The notes beneath the pieces are model-generated. The model did not search any database. It saw only the letters and a list, made by a program, of their open reading frames with translations, and had not been told where the DNA came from. Positions 62,460 through 64,000 of a stretch of DNA of 64,000 nt are shown in pieces. A program made the translations under genes and the position numbers. Source of the DNA: Neisseria elongata subsp. elongata (GTDB taxonomy: Bacteria; Pseudomonadota; Gammaproteobacteria; Burkholderiales; Neisseriaceae); the NCBI RefSeq assembly GCF_900113545.1, contig NZ_FOPS01000001.1:248001-312000 (forward strand), given 5' to 3'. Within the stretch, counting starts at the first letter, position 1, and each line of letters starts with the position of its first letter.

Positions 62460-63233
62460 TCAGAAAGCCAATAATCCGTCCACATTCCGTTCGGTCGCGG
62501 CGGAGAGTTCGGGCAAACCGATGCCGCGCAAGCCGCAGACGATTTCAGCTATGCGGGATATGTCGGCAGGCGTGCTGCCTTCCGACATATACGGGCTGTC
62601 GGTTTCCAATACGATGTGTTCCAAAGGCAGTTCGGCGGCGGCGCGGCGGACTTTTTTTGCCTGCGGGTTCAGCAGCAGCGAGCCGATGCCGATTTTCAAT
62701 CCGAGTTTGCAAAATGCCGCTGCCTCTTCCAAGCTGCCGGAAAAGGCATGGACGATGCCGCCGCAAGGATTCCGATATTGCTTCAACAACGCCAACAAAT
62801 CCGCACTTGCACGGACATTGTGCAAAACGAACGGCCGGCGGTAATCGCCGGCCAGTTGCAGTTGGGCCGCAAGCAAACCGCGTTGCCGCTGCCGCTGTGC
62901 ATCATCGGAAGCACGCAGATAATCCAATCCGATTTCGCCCACCCATGCTTGCGGATGTCCGGCAAGGTAATCGGCAAGGCTGTCCAAATCCTGCCGTTCG
63001 GCCGTTCCTCCAACCCACCAGGGATGGATGCCGAAAGCGGGGACGATGTTGTCTGCCGCCAAATCCGATACGGCCTTCCAGTCGCCACGGTTGGCGGACG
63101 GAACGATAAAGCGGCGCACACCTGCCCCATCGGCCTGCCGTATGACCTCTGCCGCCCGTACGGCCAGCAGAGGATCGGCAAGGTGGGTGTGGGTGTCGGT
63201 GAATACCGCCGGCTTGTCGGTTGTATCATTCAT
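62460..63233 (-). CDS. TatD family metal-dependent DNase
   Basis: 257 residues. The TatD signatures are visible: TDTHTHLAD (metal His pair) at residues ~12-20, FGIHPWWV with VGEIGLDYL (Glu ligand) near 95, FVLHNVRAS (His), IVHAFSGSLEEA (His) and ETDSPYMSEG (Asp ligand) near 205. Members are 3'-5' DNases and D-aminoacyl-tRNA deacylase-like enzymes in the cytoplasm. This copy has the shorter YjjV-like motif set. It starts 28 bases downstream of the autotransporter stop on the same strand and has no operon partner downstream except the HINT fragment. Confidence 0.9.
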   Translation of the reverse strand: MNDTTDKPAVFTDTHTHLADPLLAVRAAEVIRQADGAGVRRFIVPSANRGDWKAVSDLAADNIVPAFGIHPWWVGGTAERQDLDSLADYLAGHPQAWVGEIGLDYLRASDDAQRQRQRGLLAAQLQLAGDYRRPFVLHNVRASADLLALLKQYRNPCGGIVHAFSGSLEEAAAFCKLGLKIGIGSLLLNPQAKKVRRAAAELPLEHIVLETDSPYMSEGSTPADISRIAEIVCGLRGIGLPELSAATERNVDGLLAF

Positions 63234-63261
63234 GACGGTCAGATGATGCTTTCAGACGGCC

Positions 63262-64000
63262 TTACCATTGATACAAAGCACCTGCACCAACACCGACGTG
63301 TCCGCCGGTATTAGCCGAGAAATTGCCTTTGATGATCCAGTTGCCGCCGTCACTCATGGCAGATACGCCGATGGCCATAGCGGATTGGCCGCCGTAATAA
63401 CCGCTGCCGACGCCGATGCCGGTTGCTCCCGGGCGGGTAACCTGAGGAATCGAACCTTGGGCAATCGCTCCGGCCACACCTGAATAAGCTTTCTTACCGA
63501 CTCGGTCAATGTTGTTTTGTAGGGCATTACCCAAACCGGCAAGTTGGTTTAGGTTAACGGCATCCGTACCTACTCTGCCGGGCGCAACGTTGGAAATGCG
63601 CCGCCCGCCGTTATTCAGGCCGTCCGGGCTGAGGCTGACGGCATTTTCCGGATCGTGGACAGTGGGCAGGGCAATGCTGATACCGCGGTCGTTCACGGTT
63701 GTCGCTCCTGCTTTTACGCTGCCGACAGTCAAATTGTCGGATGTGGCAACTTGATAAACAGATTGGCCGTTTGCACCTTGGCTTTCGGTAACGACTATGT
63801 TTTTACCTGCAACGACTTCTGTTTTCGCCGCCCTGGCCGCCTGATTGGCTGCATAAAGCTGGCCGCCGTTGACAGCATCGGTACTGCCTGCTGCCACCAC
63901 GCCCGGGGCGACACGGGTGATTTTGTTGCCGCCTGCATCAATGCCACTTGCGCTTACATTGACGTTACCCGCCTTAAGTCCGTTTTGAGTCAGCGTAACG
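63262..64000 (-). CDS. Trimeric autotransporter adhesin, C-terminal part (5' end beyond window)
   Basis: About 245 C-terminal residues; the frame is open to the window edge. The stalk has YadA-type head/neck repeats: GGNKITRVAPG, STDAVNGGQLYAANQ, GGRRISNVAPGRVGTDAVNLNQL. The C-terminal YadA anchor follows: KKAYSGVAGAIAQGSIPQV, then MAIGVSAMSDGGNWIIKGNFSANTGGHVGVGAGALYQW with a terminal Trp. Three such chains form a 12-strand barrel and project an adhesin from the cell surface. The DUS TTCAGACGGCCT sits immediately after the stop. Identity of the head domain lies outside the window. Confidence 0.93.
   Translation of the reverse strand, partial: VTLTQNGLKAGNVNVSASGIDAGGNKITRVAPGVVAAGSTDAVNGGQLYAANQAARAAKTEVVAGKNIVVTESQGANGQSVYQVATSDNLTVGSVKAGATTVNDRGISIALPTVHDPENAVSLSPDGLNNGGRRISNVAPGRVGTDAVNLNQLAGLGNALQNNIDRVGKKAYSGVAGAIAQGSIPQVTRPGATGIGVGSGYYGGQSAMAIGVSAMSDGGNWIIKGNFSANTGGHVGVGAGALYQW

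Overview
The window is chromosomal DNA from a member of the Neisseriaceae, most likely a commensal Neisseria. The strongest evidence is the very high density of the 12-mer AGGCCGTCTGAA, the AG dialect of the neisserial DNA uptake sequence (DUS), often as inverted pairs just behind genes. A neisserial dRS3 repeat and an hmbR/hemO haem-uptake locus agree with this. The DNA is GC-rich overall, with several clearly AT-richer patches. I cannot assign a species from the sequence alone.

Layout, left to right. 0-5 kb: end of an SbmA/YddA-type ABC exporter, aroC, a Nudix protein and an OFA-family transporter. 5-8.3 kb: dRS3 element, then hmbR and hemO on the minus strand. 8.6-11.1 kb: an acyltransferase pair resembling ornithine-lipid genes (olsB/olsA) and pgeF. 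11.16-11.74 kb: a non-coding array of 171-bp repeats, each carrying a perfect DnaA box. 11.8-25 kb: DUF445 protein, purC, WG-repeat protein, greB, recB, ubiK, a three-gene ABC importer (TrpXYZ type) and a ZnuD-like TonB receptor behind a Zur-like box. 25-36.5 kb: rnc, a nucleotidase, small hypotheticals, a periplasmic cyclophilin, trxA, a LytS-type kinase, argH, tRNA-Ser(GGA), a membrane protein with a pilin-like tail, recA, ppiB, trxB and a lipoprotein.

36.6-46.7 kb: ppiD, a fusion of a Pycsar-effector-like membrane domain with a DUF3616-like propeller, an outer-membrane efflux lipoprotein, ppk2, acetyltransferase, ABC-2 permease, racemase and MmcQ protein. 46.8-53 kb: a block with a different uptake dialect (AGGTCGTCTGAA). 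It holds an RbbA-like double-ATPase/permease with repeat-encoded linker, a VOC protein, two SUKH-type putative immunity genes, a lipoprotein and a methyltransferase. 53-64 kb: gshA, leuC, three small unknown genes, a frameshifted GAD-like immunity remnant beside a Kingella-dialect DUS hairpin, recC, a HINT-domain toxin fragment broken at a G8 tract, tatD and the C-terminus of a trimeric autotransporter.

Functional themes. recB, recC and recA supply recombinational repair, which also serves natural transformation; recB and recC each carry several DUS inside their coding sequence. trxA and trxB form the thioredoxin couple and gshA adds glutathione. hmbR/hemO and the ZnuD-like receptor acquire metals. 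The accessory signal (SUKH, GAD-like and HINT pieces, foreign DUS dialects) points to polymorphic-toxin and immunity gene traffic between Neisseriaceae lineages.
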